Shown here: positions 29,101 to 54,979 of the stretch, piece after piece
Position numbering within the stretch: the first letter of the stretch is position 1
Layout: every line of letters begins with the position of its first letter
Assembly: GCF_932526225.1 (NCBI RefSeq)
Contig: NC_064044.1
Span: 14,263,453-14,327,452 of the forward strand
Direction of reading: 5' to 3'
Source of the DNA: Nematostella vectensis
Taxonomy: Eukaryota > Cnidaria > Anthozoa > Actiniaria > Edwardsiidae
Length of the DNA stretch: 64,000 nucleotides
Program-made: the position numbers and the translations under genes
The notes under the pieces: generated by a model
What the model saw: only the letters and a program-made list of their open reading frames with translations
Told to the model about the DNA's origin: nothing
The model's database searches: none

Positions 29101-32100
29101 GCTATTTATAAAATATAGAAAGACTTCTTTTATTGCCATTTTTTTGATTTCGACCCTTTCACGTGCCTCTATATACTCTATTAATTCCTTACTGTTTTTC
29201 CTGGAATGTCAGACATATTGTTAAAAAACGTGGTTGAACCCTCATCCCTGCTTCGCATAATTCATATATTCCGGAGGGTATGAAGGGTCTTGCTGTTGCT
29301 ATTGCAAGGTGGTGGTTGCTTAACTTTACTCTTGTTAGGTCTGGGGAGTCCCCCCTCGTGCTTTTGAATCAATTAAAATCGCCCAGGCGTTCAGTTCTTA
29401 CCACACCAGTTCGTTCGTACGCATGCGCAAGTGGTAGATAGGAAAAATGTACATCAATACCACACTGGAAACCGACACCGGCCTGGAAAATACAAATCTG
29501 AGTTAGACCGTCTCATATGAAGAAAACGTTGTCGTTTTAGGGGTCTGGTACCGAACAATTTTAGTTTTTTTTCAGAGGCTTTCTCCATTGACTAAAGACT
29601 TAGAGTTTGCGAAGCACCTGCGGTACGGCAGCATTAAATATGACAAGAATCATGCAGGTTTTCCAAATAAGGAATATACTAGTCTCCTTATATGAAAGTG
29701 ACCGCGTCTGGGAAAAAAAGACAAGTTTTGGCTAAATTTTCTTGATATGTGAGAAATACATACAAGGATCTGAGTTGAATCGGCCTATAATCGCTATAAT
29801 CACGACAACATGGATCAAGCATGGCAACAGGGGACTAGAGATCATTTATGGTGGTAATTAAAATTCAAATAAAAACATTAAATTCAAATAAACACAAAAT
29901 GACCGCGCCCGTCACGAGAAATAAAATTTTTGTATGAAACTTAAAACTTTTTGGAAAAAAAAAAATATGGCTTTAATCTTGGAGTGATTTTGTTTGCGTA
30001 GTTGCTTTTTGTTTCTGTTATTTTTCCGCCCAAAGCCTGAGCGCGCGCTAGTTTGCCACCCAAACAGTCACGTGATCTCTTAGCACAAGTTCCCTATTGG
30101 CATCCCAATAATCGATACTCACAGTATTATATTGTCTTATCACTCCCGATACGTCTGCGATAACATTCGAGTGGGTTTGAACCGCTCCTTTTGGTGTTCC
30201 TGTAAGTTTGTGATATTAAAGTATGAGCCATCATTTTATTTATTTTATTTTATTCATTTTATTTATGGAGCAAGCACCTTTTCTATAAGATGATGATAAT
30301 ATATAGATAGACACTGCCTAAAAGCGGAGCCAGCATTATTTTTTCAGCATACATTTGTGTAAACCCCCCCTCCACTTTCATTATGGTGGTTCCACCACCC
30401 ACAAAAGGCACCCTATGTGAAACATATATGATTGCATGTTCTATGAATACTGCAATTATAATTAAAAGCTGTCCTTCAAATCCTCATAGTGAATACCTAG
30501 AACAAAAATGTCAATAAGTATTTAATGACATTACTAAGAACATCATTAACTTTAGAAGAAAAGCGAAGGGGGTTGAGCTCTTATATATATTTTTTATACA
30601 TGATAGACAACTGATACAGCAAAATAAGCAAATGTAATTGATGCTCTGATTATCAAAAAGGCGTTTAGTGGCGTTGTCTGTAAGGTGGTGATATAGCTAT
30701 ATAGAATTAATTGAAATATGCTTTACTTTACTCCCTCTAAGGCGGTTTCACTGCACTAATTGTCGTCGTAATACATACACTATAATTCTAATGTTAGAAA
30801 TTTAAAAATACAAGTCACAGCAGAGCAGAAGAAGGCCTTAAAATATTGGGAGGGAGGGGGAGGGGGAGACAGAAACTTTAAGGAAATATTGGGTGGAAAA
30901 CCACTCCCCTACTGGTTATTTCCTTATAATTTTGGAAAACAGTGTGTGTTTTTTTCGGGGGGGGGGGGGGGGGGGGGTCATGTGCCTTCTGCTACGGCCC
31001 TGTACAGATTACAGGATACTATTACCATGTCCTCGTCTTGGGGTGAGGGGGGAACAAAGGAGTATTGTGAATTGGTTTGATGTCCACTACTCAAGGGGGC
31101 CTTTGGGGATAATTAAGCTACATCACAGATTTGTGCAACTGTTGGATAAGATTACAATGTTGGATATGAGCCCTGTATGGCCAAGATTGATTATGTTATA
31201 CCATGGTCTGATATTGAATATGCCCATCATTACCTGTCGTTCCGCTTGTGTAACAGATTGTGAAAATATCATTTGGCTTTGGTGGCTGTTGGAAAAGAAT
31301 AAATAATACTTAAACTCTTGCTAAACGTTAGCAATTAGGTCAACCGTAAGCTTAAGTGCAGAGATAAAATTTGAAATTAGTGGAATTTGTTTATTTGTAG
31401 TGGCCTGTTACAACCGAGGCTCGAGCGGTTTAAATTACTGGTGAATCGGTGTTTTTTTTGGTTTTTGAAAATATTTTCAGACACTTTGAATGATTTCCGC
31501 ATATTATTATTTATCGACCAGAATGTTTATTGAGCATCTTCTTTGCAAATTGTGATTGAGCTATGTCCTTGGAAATGACTCCCCTGCAAGTACAAGTTTA
31601 TTTCAAATACACTGAATTGGGACTTAATGAGCCACTTTGATACTTACGTTTACTTCTTTGATATTTTTCCTTCCAATTTCCTGAGAATCAATGAACAGTG
31701 AATTATTGTTAAGGCTACCATGTGTTTATTTTACAATTGCTCCAACATATGATTGCAGCGCGAGGGTTACAGCACGTGTTGAATATCACCTGACTGATAA
31801 CATGTGATTGGTACCACGTGATTGGTACCATGTGATTGGTACTACGTGATTGATACCACGTGATTGGTACAACGTGATTGGTATGACTGTTACAGAACTA
31901 CCGCGGGATTCCAAACTTATCAGTTTTGTTTAAGGTAATTCCCTTGAAATAGTTCTACAACCTAGAATTTTTAAAAACTTGGCATAAACAATGTTGAAGT
32001 TAAGGACTTTTAAAAAATATAATTAAAAAAATGGGGGGTACCGACCTCGTTTTCCCAACAAGGGGCGTAAAGTTGACGCGTTTTTACTGATCTCTTAGTT

Positions 32101-35100
32101 TTCAAAAAGAGTGCCTATAGTCTTTAGAAAATCAAGTTCTGTTTGTCAAGCTGCCTAAATCCGACCTCCTAAACAATAACCCGTAGTAGCTAATGTTCAA
32201 AACAAATCACATTGCTACATTATACATAATCGCACTAAAAGTCATTGTTTTCGCCACTATTCATACGGTAAAAAGCGCCATTTTGAAGTATTTTTACGGC
32301 TTTAAAGAGAAATAACAAAGATTCTACAACCCAACTTTTTTTTTCTTTTAGTATATCATTTTTCCGTATATATATTTAACTATTTGAGCAAATAAAGAAT
32401 GGGGGTAACCGACTTCGTTTTTCTGTCAAAGCGATTTTAAGTAAAAAACGCGCGCCTTGTTTTATTATTGTACAACTGTGGCGCGCGCGCGTGCACTAAA
32501 TACCGGAAAATTCGAACCAACAGCGCGCGCCACTATGCGCAGGAGGGGTACGCAGTGCAATTCAAGGGAATAACCTTAAACACGAACGCGCCTATAAAAG
32601 GGACTTGCCTAAGGCAAGCTGTCATTCGTCATTTGACATCACTGAGTGAAGAGCTTCGTAGAGAGAGACCAAAATGCTACAATAGAGTTCTAGAGTGGCC
32701 GATAACACGCTATTGTAGCAAACATAGCCTTATCAACAGCTGTTGAAACAGCGAAAAAATAGCGAGGATTAGATAGGGTTTGAAGCGATGAATATTTCAA
32801 ACTCGTTTGTACACGCGCGCACTATAATGACGCCACTTTAAAAGAGCGCGCGCGCGCTGTTTGTGAATTTTATTTTTCAATTCAAGCGAGCGCGCGCTGT
32901 GTTTGATTTCTCAAAAAATAATTTCTTTTGTTTTTGTAGAGAATGGACTCCAAATACTTTCCCGAATATTCCTTATAGCTCTTTAACAATCGTACTTGAA
33001 AGTTGTCGTAGTTTGTCGTATGGCTTTACTTTTAGCTTGTTATCTTCCGGCGGTTTACAGACGTCCGCACTCAATGAAGTCCAGTTGTGAATGACGACGA
33101 CCTGCGCGAGAGCTTGCAAAAAAGGGGGCGGAGCTATCGCTTTTATAGCGCCTTTTCGTGTTTAAATGCCGATACAAAGTCGCACATCTTTATCTAGACA
33201 GGGTTTTGGTTTCGGGCTTCTGAAGGAAATCCCCACCAGATCTAAGGCCAAGACTCCCCCTCCCCCCTATACACACACTGTTAAAATGATCACATTTACC
33301 TCGGCTATCGAGAAGGAGAGTAACTCTATACCAGAAACCTTTGCGTCCTTCCTCTCTTCTTCTTTCACTAGTTCTCCTATCTGGATAATGCACTTCAGAT
33401 GAGGGATTCTTTTTATGTTCTTCAGGATAAAAGGTATCTTAGTGTGGTTACAAACGATCGTCTCTACATCCGCTGAATAACAATAAAAAGAAACATCGCG
33501 GGTGTCGTAAATAGTTTTTACCGTGGTTTATGATAAAGAGGCACGCGTCTTGGCCATGGGTGTCGTAAATAGTTTTTACCATGGGTGTCGTAAATAGTTT
33601 TTACCGTGGTTTATGATAAAGAGGCAAGCGTCTGGGCCATGTGTGTCGTAAATAGTTTTTACCGTGGTTTATGATAAAGAGGCACGTGTCTGGGCCATGG
33701 GTGTCGTAAATAGTTTTTACCGTGGTTTGTGATAAAGAGGCACGTGTCTGGGCCATGGGTGTCGTAAATAGTTTTTTTTACCGTGATTTATGATAAAGAG
33801 ACACGCGTCTGGACCATGGGTGTCGTAAATAGTTTTTACCGTGGTTTGTGATAAAGAGGCATGCGTCTGGGCCATGGGTGTCGTAAATAGTCTTTTTTAC
33901 CGTGATTTATGATAAAGAGACACGCGTCTGGGCCATGGGTGTCGTAAATAGTTTTTACCATGGGTGTCGTAAATAGTTTTTACCGTGGTTTATGATAAAG
34001 AGGCACGCATCTGGGCCATGTTTGTCGTAAAAAAGATTTTACCATGGGTGTCGTAAATAGTTTTTACCATGTGTATCGTAAATAGTTTTTACCGTGGTTT
34101 ATGATAAAGAGGCACGCGTCTGGGCCATGGGTGTCGTAAATAGTTTTTACCATGGTTTATGATAAAAGGCACGCGTTTGGGCCATGTTTGTCGTAAAAAG
34201 TTTTTACCATGGGTGTCGTAAATAGTTTTTAACCATGTGTATCGTAAATAGTTTTTACCGTGGTTTATGATAAAGAGGCACGCGTCTGGGCCATGGGTGT
34301 CGTAAATAGGGACCGAGACCATCGAGAACATCTGGCAAGCGAGATCTGTCAGCACCCACTGGGAATAACAAGCAAACAAATGTCTTTTGAATGTTTCCTA
34401 GTTTAGCCACCACCAAAAAAAGGTAGCGCGCGACAAATTTTGTAGAGCGCGACACGAAAATGTTTCTCAAATATCCGAGAAACATTTTTTTGTCGCTGCT
34501 ACAAAATTTGTCGCGCGTTACAATGTCTCTCTGGGTTGCTAAACTAGGATACATGCCTAGTTTAGCCAGGCCTTAAGACCCTGTCCCCATGTATCCGTTT
34601 TCGTTTGAAAACACAACATTTTGTTCCGTTCTTAAAAATAAGATCCGCGTCCACACGAAGCGTTTTCATTTTGATACGACCCGTCCCCACGAAAACGCAA
34701 AAACGATACGGAAGCGATAACAAGCTCTACAGTGCATGCGTACCCCCTTGCCAAGTGGACTGGGCCTGAGTTATCACGCCATCGTTTTCGAAAGGTTCCG
34801 TTTTATTCGTCCCTCCACTGCACCGAAAGGGTATCATTTTCAAATCGTTCCGTTTTCGGTCATCGTTTTTGCGTTTACGTGTGGACGATACCCGTATCCG
34901 TAACAAAAAGGTTGCGTCTTCAAATGAAAACGGAAATTAGGGGACGGGGTCTAATACATCCGCTAGAGCAACAGAACTTATCTTTACAAATAAACATAAC
35001 GGTGTTTTTGCTTGTTTAAAATTGAATTCGTTTCGGCTTCTTTTCGGTGTTTTCGAGAAGTATTATGAGGGCACGATACAGAAACAGTAACGAAATATTG

Positions 35101-38100
35101 GCGACAGAGCCACGTCCCTTCTTGATTTTTTTATTAAATATCGGCAAGGGGGGTGGGGGTGTCCCCAGTGCGCCCCCCCTCCCCCACCGGCCTGTGTTCT
35201 TTGTAAAGAACAAACATATCATGACAGCATGTAACACCTATTACGCATGCTTATAAGAAACATACCGCAAGAATGTAAAGTTATTGTTTTAGACTAAAAT
35301 TTACCTCAACGCAGTTCTTTGCTTGAATTCCGACAAATGTGCGTTGCGAGGGGTGACACCCCAGATGGACTAGCGCAGAACCAAAACTGTGGGCTCTCTC
35401 TCGAACCTGGGACAGTACGAATACTTGGGATGAAAATAGGGGTTAACGGTTTCCCGCACATGGGCAATCTAAATATGGTCAATTGTCTACATATGGGCAA
35501 TTGTCTAAATATGGTCAATTGGCTAAATATGGTCAATTGTCTAAATATGGTCAATTGGCTAAATATGGTCAATTGGCTAAATATGGTCAATTGGCTAAAT
35601 ATGGTCAATTGGCTAAATATGGGCAATTGTCTACATATGGTCAATTGGCTAAATATGGGCAATTGTCTACATATGGGCAATTGTCTAAATATGGGCAATT
35701 GTCTAAATATGATCAATTGTCTAAATATGGTCAATTGTCTAAATATGGTCAATTGTCTACATATGGTCAATTGGCTAAATATGGTCAATATGCTAAATAT
35801 GGTCAATTGTCTAAATATGGTCAATTGGCTTAATATGGTCAATTGTCTAAATATGGGCAATTGTCTACATATGGTCAATTGGCTAAATATGGGCAATTTG
35901 CTAAATATGGGATTTGTCTAAATATGGGCAATTTGCTAAATATGGGAATTGTCTAAATATGGGCAATTTGCTAAATATAGGGTGAGTGTGCCTAATATGA
36001 ATGATATTGAGTGATAGCATAAGGTGTCTGTCTGTCAGCTAACTAGTGAAATAATATAGGCTCACCTCATTATAAGAAAGCCATCGGTACATCCCGATTT
36101 TGTCACCTCTTTTCCCAAGACAGGGAAGATCACCTGGTAACATAATAAAATTATTTAAATAACTTCTCATTCCTTCACTGTAGGGCTAGGCTATTATATT
36201 TTATTTTTTGTGGAAGTTTATGTTACTACTAGCAGTCTACTGTAGTAATTATTGTCTTTTTATTGTGAGCTCATTCGAATTATATACGCCTATTTTGAAT
36301 AAGCTTGCACTCGGAGAATCTTTGCATCGTAACCGCGGTGCTTCATGGGTATCACGTAAATAAGCAAATAAGCGTAAATAAAATACAAATCCAGGTTTCA
36401 AACACTGTAGAATTCTTGTTTGCATTCTTATAAACATTCACATAGCTTTCAGATACCATGATTTAGTCGTTTATACTCTACCCATGAGCCACCCCGGGTT
36501 ACGACATAGGTATTCGAGTGCAACCTTTTTTGAAATAGGTGTATGTAACCTTTCTCGATTTATATCGTAAAAAGGCAAAAAAAACATAGAAGCTCTGGCT
36601 CTGTCAGCCACTTTTTGGTGAAAAGCAAACAAGCAAACAAGGGTTCTTTGTATTACCCATTTTAATGAATTAATTATGAAACAGTCTAAACAACAACATT
36701 CCGCGTACGAATGCATAGCTTTTTAACCTGCGATCCGACATCCTCGCTGAAAGCCCTCGTAAGCAGTCGTGACGTCATCGTAGTAAGTTGCCATGAGATG
36801 TTCGGACAGAGCGCTGCGCCGTACTACAGGGTCTCCCTGTACATGTCAACAAGAATGATTAGCAACGGTGCCGTAAGGCATATTCTTGAAATATTCGTAG
36901 GGAACCCTGTGGTCTTTACAAAGCAGATGAAAAACAAAGTTTCCCAGTTATGACTTTCGGAATGTTTGAGGGGAATGGAAGACATGTCTTCAGCACACCC
37001 CTTTTACATAATTTTAAAGCCTATTGTTTAATAATCAAACTTATTTAAGCGATTCCGAAGTTAAAATTTGTTGAGGTTTTCTAAAGTTAAAATAATAATT
37101 GGAAAGCTGTTTAATAAATCCTCTTGAGATGCGCAATCTGAGTATGGTTTTTAGTCGAAAACTACATAGCCTTGTATTGTCATCATTAGATATCTGTTAT
37201 TTTCAACTATTTTTACACTATTCAATCAGTTATTTTCATCAAAATATATCTGTTATTTTCAATTATTTTTACACTATTCAATCAGTTATTTTCATCATAA
37301 GATATCTGTTATTTTCAATTATAATGAATACAAAAGTGTTAAAATAAAACCTTTTGCAAACATACGCGTTAATAAAGCAGTAACTTAGATGAAAATCAAA
37401 TTGGTGTGTCAGGATATTGTTTTGTTAGACAAAAGACCTGCTTATAGCTCGCTGTATAACATTTCCGCTATCCATGTACAAAAAGAAAAATAACGGTATA
37501 CAACTATTTCAAAATGCGTTATAGTGCAAATGGCAAATTGCAATTTCCAAATGACAGTTCTAGTATCGAAAAATCGTTGGAATCTTCATGCTGTAAAGGG
37601 TATGTGGGAAAATACGGATTATACGATTCTTACTTATCATCTGTAACAGAACAAATAATTTAAACCACAAGCTTTTTTGTTAGAGATAACATTTGCAACG
37701 AAAAATCTTTAAAATAGGTAAACATTTTACGATCATAAGCGATTTAAACAAAGTCTTTATTCGTGTCTTGTTAATCAAATTGAAACAAATGTAAGTATCA
37801 CGCAAGGTTAAATGGACCACAGCAAACATTCATAACAAAGCCATATCAATGCACGAAAACTTATTACTTCCATATAAAACTATCAAAATTTCAAATATTG
37901 TCTGCGCTTGTGATAAACGGTGAATAGTTTAAAAAACGGTTTGATTATTTTTATTAGTATTTTTTCTTTATCATTTTAACAAGTTACACAACTATGCTAG
38001 CTAAAAATAGCAAGCGATAATAGAAATACTTCATTTTCGCGTTATACAGAATCGTTTAAGAATTTTAACGGTTTCACAATTGGATATCAATGCACACGAA

Positions 38101-38347
38101 TCTTTAAACTTATTTTTGATGTTATCTCTAATATCAAATACTGAATCCCTTATTGATCTTATTCTGTATAATAATAACTTTTTAGAGCATAGTTTTGCCC
38201 TAACGTCAACTGTATCGTTATAATATCACTTACATCAATAGCCACTGATTGCTCCTCCAGTATCTGCTGCTCTGGCGTTGGTATTGTGGGTTCATCTGCG
38301 GGTCTTTTTTTCACCTTATTGGAAAGTGATCTCACTAAGGAAGCCAT
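8185..38347 (-). CDS. ACSL-A: long-chain fatty-acid CoA ligase, 23 exons, complete
   Basis: Activates long-chain fatty acids to acyl-CoA through an acyl-AMP intermediate; the family usually sits on ER, mitochondrial outer or peroxisomal membranes. I assembled 23 exons by hand, all with GT-AG introns and matching phases: 38234-38347, 36728-36836, 36066-36133, 35305-35406, 34259-34358, 33300-33472, 31648-31680, 31234-31285, 30123-30199, 29402-29482, 28597-28679, 26557-26608, 25980-26062, 25515-25569, 25021-25119, 24190-24262, 23368-23456, 23118-23234, 11034-11087, 10873-10962, 10520-10621, 9718-9789, 8185-8415. They sum to 2109 nt (702 aa plus stop), normal for ACSL1/5/6-type enzymes. Motifs: AMP/P-loop TSGTTGTPKG (about 246-255), EGYGQTE (430-436), TGD (512-514), [16 protein letters not shown] (526-541) and the C-terminal lysine region TFKIKRP. 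The ATG at 38347 is the first in exon 1. The C-terminus runs about 20 residues beyond that of ACSL-B. The orthology class within ACSL1/5/6 is not resolved by eye. Confidence 0.95.
8450..8862. repeat. 17-bp minisatellite in ACSL-A intron 22
   Basis: About 24 copies of ATATTGATATACACCTA / ATATTGATATACACCCA with a few 20- to 22-bp variants (ATTGACTGAAATACACC). It lies just upstream, in transcript sense, of the last exon (8185-8415). Its right edge runs without a break into the terminal repeat of a MITE-like element that starts TATACACCTATTTAAAATAA. Confidence 0.93.
8851..9060. mobile_element. MITE-like element, family with TACACCTATTT...TTGCACTC ends, truncated copy
   Basis: Shares the left end and interior (GCTTCATGGGTATCA, GTAAATAAGCAAAT, CAGGTTTCAAA, ACCCATGAGCCAC) with the copy at 36283-36544, and more distantly with 39473-39716. 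The right inverted end is missing here. It sits in ACSL-A intron 22 and adjoins the 17-bp minisatellite. Confidence 0.7.
9360..9409. other. Perfect hairpin with 22-bp arms and 6-nt loop
   Basis: ATAAGACTTCTTCAGGGCAG then AC, loop TCTTGT, then the exact reverse complement. It lies in ACSL-A intron 22. It could be a tiny palindromic MITE core or form a stable RNA stem in the pre-mRNA. Confidence 0.85.
9985..10265 (-). mobile_element. Dispersed ~260-bp element, copy 2 (inverted)
   Basis: Reverse-complement match to copy 1: ACATATCAAGAAAATTTAGC at one end, ATTCCTTATTTGGAAAACCT, CTGCATGATTCTTAT and ACGACAACGGTTTCTCCACA at the other. It lies in ACSL-A intron 21. Confidence 0.75.
11170..23000. repeat. 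Giant pentamer-based satellite filling ACSL-A intron 18
   Basis: About 11.8 kb of CACAG and CACAA pentamers interspersed with CACAAAAAGA blocks on the plus strand. It lies wholly between ACSL-A exon 19 (ends 11087) and exon 18 (begins 23118). The plus strand is almost free of T; the exceptions serve as markers, for example T at 12251, 14102 and 14261. The gene is read from the minus strand, so the intron RNA is almost free of A. At the 23.0 kb edge the array decays into GTGTT/GTTAT-like pentamers (minus-strand sense), which may be the founding sequence. There are no stop triplets in any frame across most of it, which produces very long spurious ORFs on both strands. Confidence 0.97.
23560..23905. 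repeat. Degenerate ~40-bp minisatellite in ACSL-A intron 16
   Basis: Diverged tandem copies built on ACGCATTGATAGCTAACACG, CTGAATTTTAGAC. A separate partial copy, CACTGAATTTTAGGCGACGC then ATTG, occurs at about 24148, only some 20 nt after the exon 16 donor (24190). No exon bases are included. Confidence 0.75.
25800..25903. repeat. ~25-bp, 4-copy repeat in ACSL-A intron 13
   Basis: Four copies of CCAGAACAAAACAAGATGGT and variants between exon 14 (25515-25569) and exon 13 (25980-26062). It gives a spurious plus-strand ORF. Confidence 0.85.
26815..26935 (+). mobile_element. Dispersed GCAGAAAC...GCCACGCCCCTTCT element, copy 1
   Basis: Contains GAGCCGTAGCAGG, CAGAAACATTAATAAAATGT then TGGGGGCATAGCCACGCCCC, TTCTGGTTATTTCC. 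Similar blocks occur near 30880 and 35075, often next to poly-G/C tracts. Looks like a short non-autonomous element end; class unknown. It lies in ACSL-A intron 11. Confidence 0.5.
26970..28590. repeat. 29-bp minisatellite in ACSL-A intron 11
   Basis: About 55 tandem copies of a 29-bp unit, GTGCGTGTATGGTGTATTGT then TAATCTCTA, with few variants (TTAAGCTC, CTTGTGC, GTGAGTG). It lies between exon 12 (26557-26608) and exon 11 (28597-28679). On the transcribed strand the array begins only about 12 nt after the exon 11 donor at 28597. It carries no exon sequence. Confidence 0.96.
29505..29755 (+). mobile_element. Dispersed ~260-bp element, copy 3
   Basis: Same orientation as copy 1: ATATGAAGAAAACGTTGTCG through AAGAATCATGCAGGTTTTCC to TTTTCTTGATATGTGAG. 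It lies in ACSL-A intron 9, about 25 nt from the exon 10 acceptor side. It shares AAGCACCTGCGGTACGGCAG with copy 2, so these two are the closest pair. Confidence 0.78.
30860..31015 (+). mobile_element. Same dispersed element, copy 2, with poly-G tract
   Basis: ACAGAAACTTTAAGGAAATA then TTGG...CCACTCCCCTACTGGTTATT, followed by a G tract of about 20 and CTGCTACGGCCCTGT, inverted relative to the GCCGTAGCAG of copy 1. It lies in ACSL-A intron 8. The G run will be unstable and may be mis-sized. Confidence 0.5.
31797..31885. repeat. 14-bp minisatellite in ACSL-A intron 6
   Basis: Six to seven copies of GTGATTGGTACCAC with point variants, between exon 7 (31648-31680) and exon 6 (33300-33472). Confidence 0.85.
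33490..34310 (-). repeat. 58-nt minisatellite repeating the 3' end of exon 5 and its splice donor (ACSL-A)
   Basis: Read on the minus strand, exon 5 (34358 to 34259) ends ATCATAAACCACG before GTAAAAAC. A 58-nt unit of 8 intronic nt plus the last 50 exon nt is repeated downstream. Further copies of the junction fall near 34151, 34093, 33984, 33901, 33840, 33782, 33721, 33663, 33605 and 33532. Some are separated by extra 25-nt partial units, and the copy at 34151 has a changed exon end (ATGG for CGG on the plus strand). Each full unit encodes [16 protein letters not shown]. This is the homologue of the exon repeated in ACSL-B, but unit length and breakpoints differ. Confidence 0.95.
34397..34548. 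mobile_element. MITE with CCTAGTTTAGC terminal inverted repeats
   Basis: CCTAGTTTAGC at the left is inverted at the right as GCTAAACTAGG. The inner arms CGCGCGACAAATTTTGTAG and CTACAAAATTTGTCGCGCG, and GAGAAACATTTT against AAAATGTTTCTC, make nearly the whole element one long hairpin. It lies in ACSL-A intron 4, about 38 nt from exon 5. A solo CCTAGTTTAGC end follows at about 34556. Confidence 0.85.
34576..34952. mobile_element. MITE with AGACCCTGTCCCC terminal inverted repeats
   Basis: About 377 bp. AGACCCTGTCCCC opens and GGGGACGGGGTCT closes it. Subterminal repeats of CGTTTTCGTTT / AAAACG type run throughout. No ORF. It lies in ACSL-A intron 4, next to the CCTAGTTTAGC element, so two MITEs sit side by side. 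Confidence 0.85.
35060..35190 (+). mobile_element. Dispersed GCAGAAAC...GCCACGTCCCTTCT element, copy 3
   Basis: ATACAGAAACAGTAACGAAA then TATTGGCGACAGAGCCACGT, CCCTTCTTGATTTTTTTATT, followed by a GGGGGTGGGGGTG tract. Matches the copies near 26870 and 30890. It lies in ACSL-A intron 4. Confidence 0.5.
35463..35985. repeat. 18-bp minisatellite in ACSL-A intron 3
   Basis: About 28 tandem copies of TAAATATGGTCAATTGGC and variants (GGGCAATTG, CTACATATG). It lies just upstream of the exon 4 acceptor (exon 4 is 35305-35406, minus strand). The six-codon period leaves open frames on both strands (35306-35896 minus, 35319-35921 plus), which are not genes. The real coding use nearby is exon 4, in a different minus frame. 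Confidence 0.93.
36283..36544. mobile_element. MITE-like element with intact terminal inverted repeats
   Basis: About 262 bp. The left end TATACGCCTATTTTGAATAA then GCTTGCACTCG is inverted at the right end as CGAGTGCAACCTTTTTTGAA then ATAGGTGTAT. There is no coding capacity, so it would need a transposase supplied from elsewhere. It lies in ACSL-A intron 2, between exon 3 (36066-36133) and exon 2 (36728-36836). Confidence 0.8.
37187..37325. repeat. ~60-bp, 2.3-copy tandem repeat in ACSL-A intron 1
   Basis: ATATCTGTTATTTTCAA(C/T)T then ATTTTTACACTATTCAATCA, GTTATTTTCATCA, repeated twice with a third partial copy. It lies between exon 2 (36728-36836) and exon 1 (38234-38347). Confidence 0.9.
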
Positions 38348-39269
38348 GATCTATCTGCACGAGTCTGTGTTTCTCACGCATCACGTTACGCCGCTTGGGT
38401 CCAATATAAAACTCTGCTGCATAAATTTTCTGCATCATTTCGGTGCCCCACATTATCAATATTCGTACCACAAAAGTGGTCACGCCTCTTGGGTCCAATA
38501 TGAAACTCTTCTGCATAAATTTTCTGCATCATTTCGGAGCCCCACATGATCAATGTTCGTACCACAAAAGTGGTCACGAATATACTAGATATACTATAGG
38601 TTTGACATACCTTGCCTTTTCTGCGAAGGTATATCATGGTTTACGGTGTTAAGAAACCCCTGCGGAATTAGCGCTTTTCGGATAATACAAATACTTTCCT
38701 AGGGCAGCGGCGGCGGAAGGGGAGGGTCTCGGCGAGCGCGACAGCCCCCCTTGCTTGAGAGTTGGAGTGGCATCGCCTCTGAGTGGATGTTTCTTCAGAT
38801 ATATGAACGTTTTTTTAAACCAACGGGTTTCAAGCGGTATATATGCAACCGAAAACAAATTTGTTGAATATTTAGAAATCCCCGCGTTCTTTACGATTTC
38901 GAAGCACCACCCACTCCTCCCCCCTGAAACCACCATCCACCCCTCCCCCACTGAGACCACTACCCTCCCATCCCCCCAACGTTCGCCCCCCCTCCCCCCT
39001 CACCAGGGTAAGAAAACCTCACTTATGAAGGTTTTAGACTGGATTGCATAGAAAATGTTTCTGTTATTTTTAACGAAAAACAAAAAAAATACTCTAGTGA
39101 CTGCACAACCAACAATCTTTACTCAAACAGCGCATGGTGAAAATTCAGAGCTTGGTGAAAATTCAAAATAATCCCTGATAGAATGCAACCCACCCCATGA
39201 GAAGGAACATTTTTTTTGGCTTGCTCATGAGGCAATCTCTAATTGTGATAAGTTTTTCTTATATGGTAG
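38348..39269. promoter_or_regulatory. Intergenic region of the head-to-head ACSL pair, likely divergent promoter
   Basis: The ATG of minus-strand ACSL-A (38347) and the first recognised exon of plus-strand ACSL-B (39270) lie 922 nt apart and are read away from each other. I see no unambiguous TATA or initiator. The GC-rich stretch about 38690-38760 and the C-rich stretch 38910-39005 are candidate promoter material. The missing first ACSL-B exon may also lie here or further left, overlapping ACSL-A. Confidence 0.5.
38383..38576. repeat. Two-copy 94-bp tandem repeat just upstream of the ACSL-A start
   Basis: TTGGGTCCAATATAAAACTC at 38395 recurs as TTGGGTCCAATATGAAACTC at 38489. The rest of the unit (GCATAAATTTTCTGCATCAT, TTCGTACCACAAAAGTGGTC) also repeats. 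It would be in the ACSL-A 5' UTR or core promoter, and contains the inverted motif ACCACAAAAGTGGT. Confidence 0.9.
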
Positions 39270-54934
<15,665 letters not shown>

Positions 54935-54979
54935 ACTCCAACCAGAAGAAGGGACTAGCACCTTTGTTAGTCGGCATAA

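Noticed and set aside
30361-30420. Minus-strand GGGTT-like segment considered as the ACSL-A P-loop exon
   Set aside because: It has no donor after it. The true exon is 31234-31285, encoding [13 protein letters not shown] with a GT donor and the correct 52-nt length.
35306-35921. Repetitive ORFs on both strands (about 200 codons each)
   Set aside because: The 18-bp period keeps frames open. The true coding content is ACSL-A exon 4 (35305-35406) in another minus frame.
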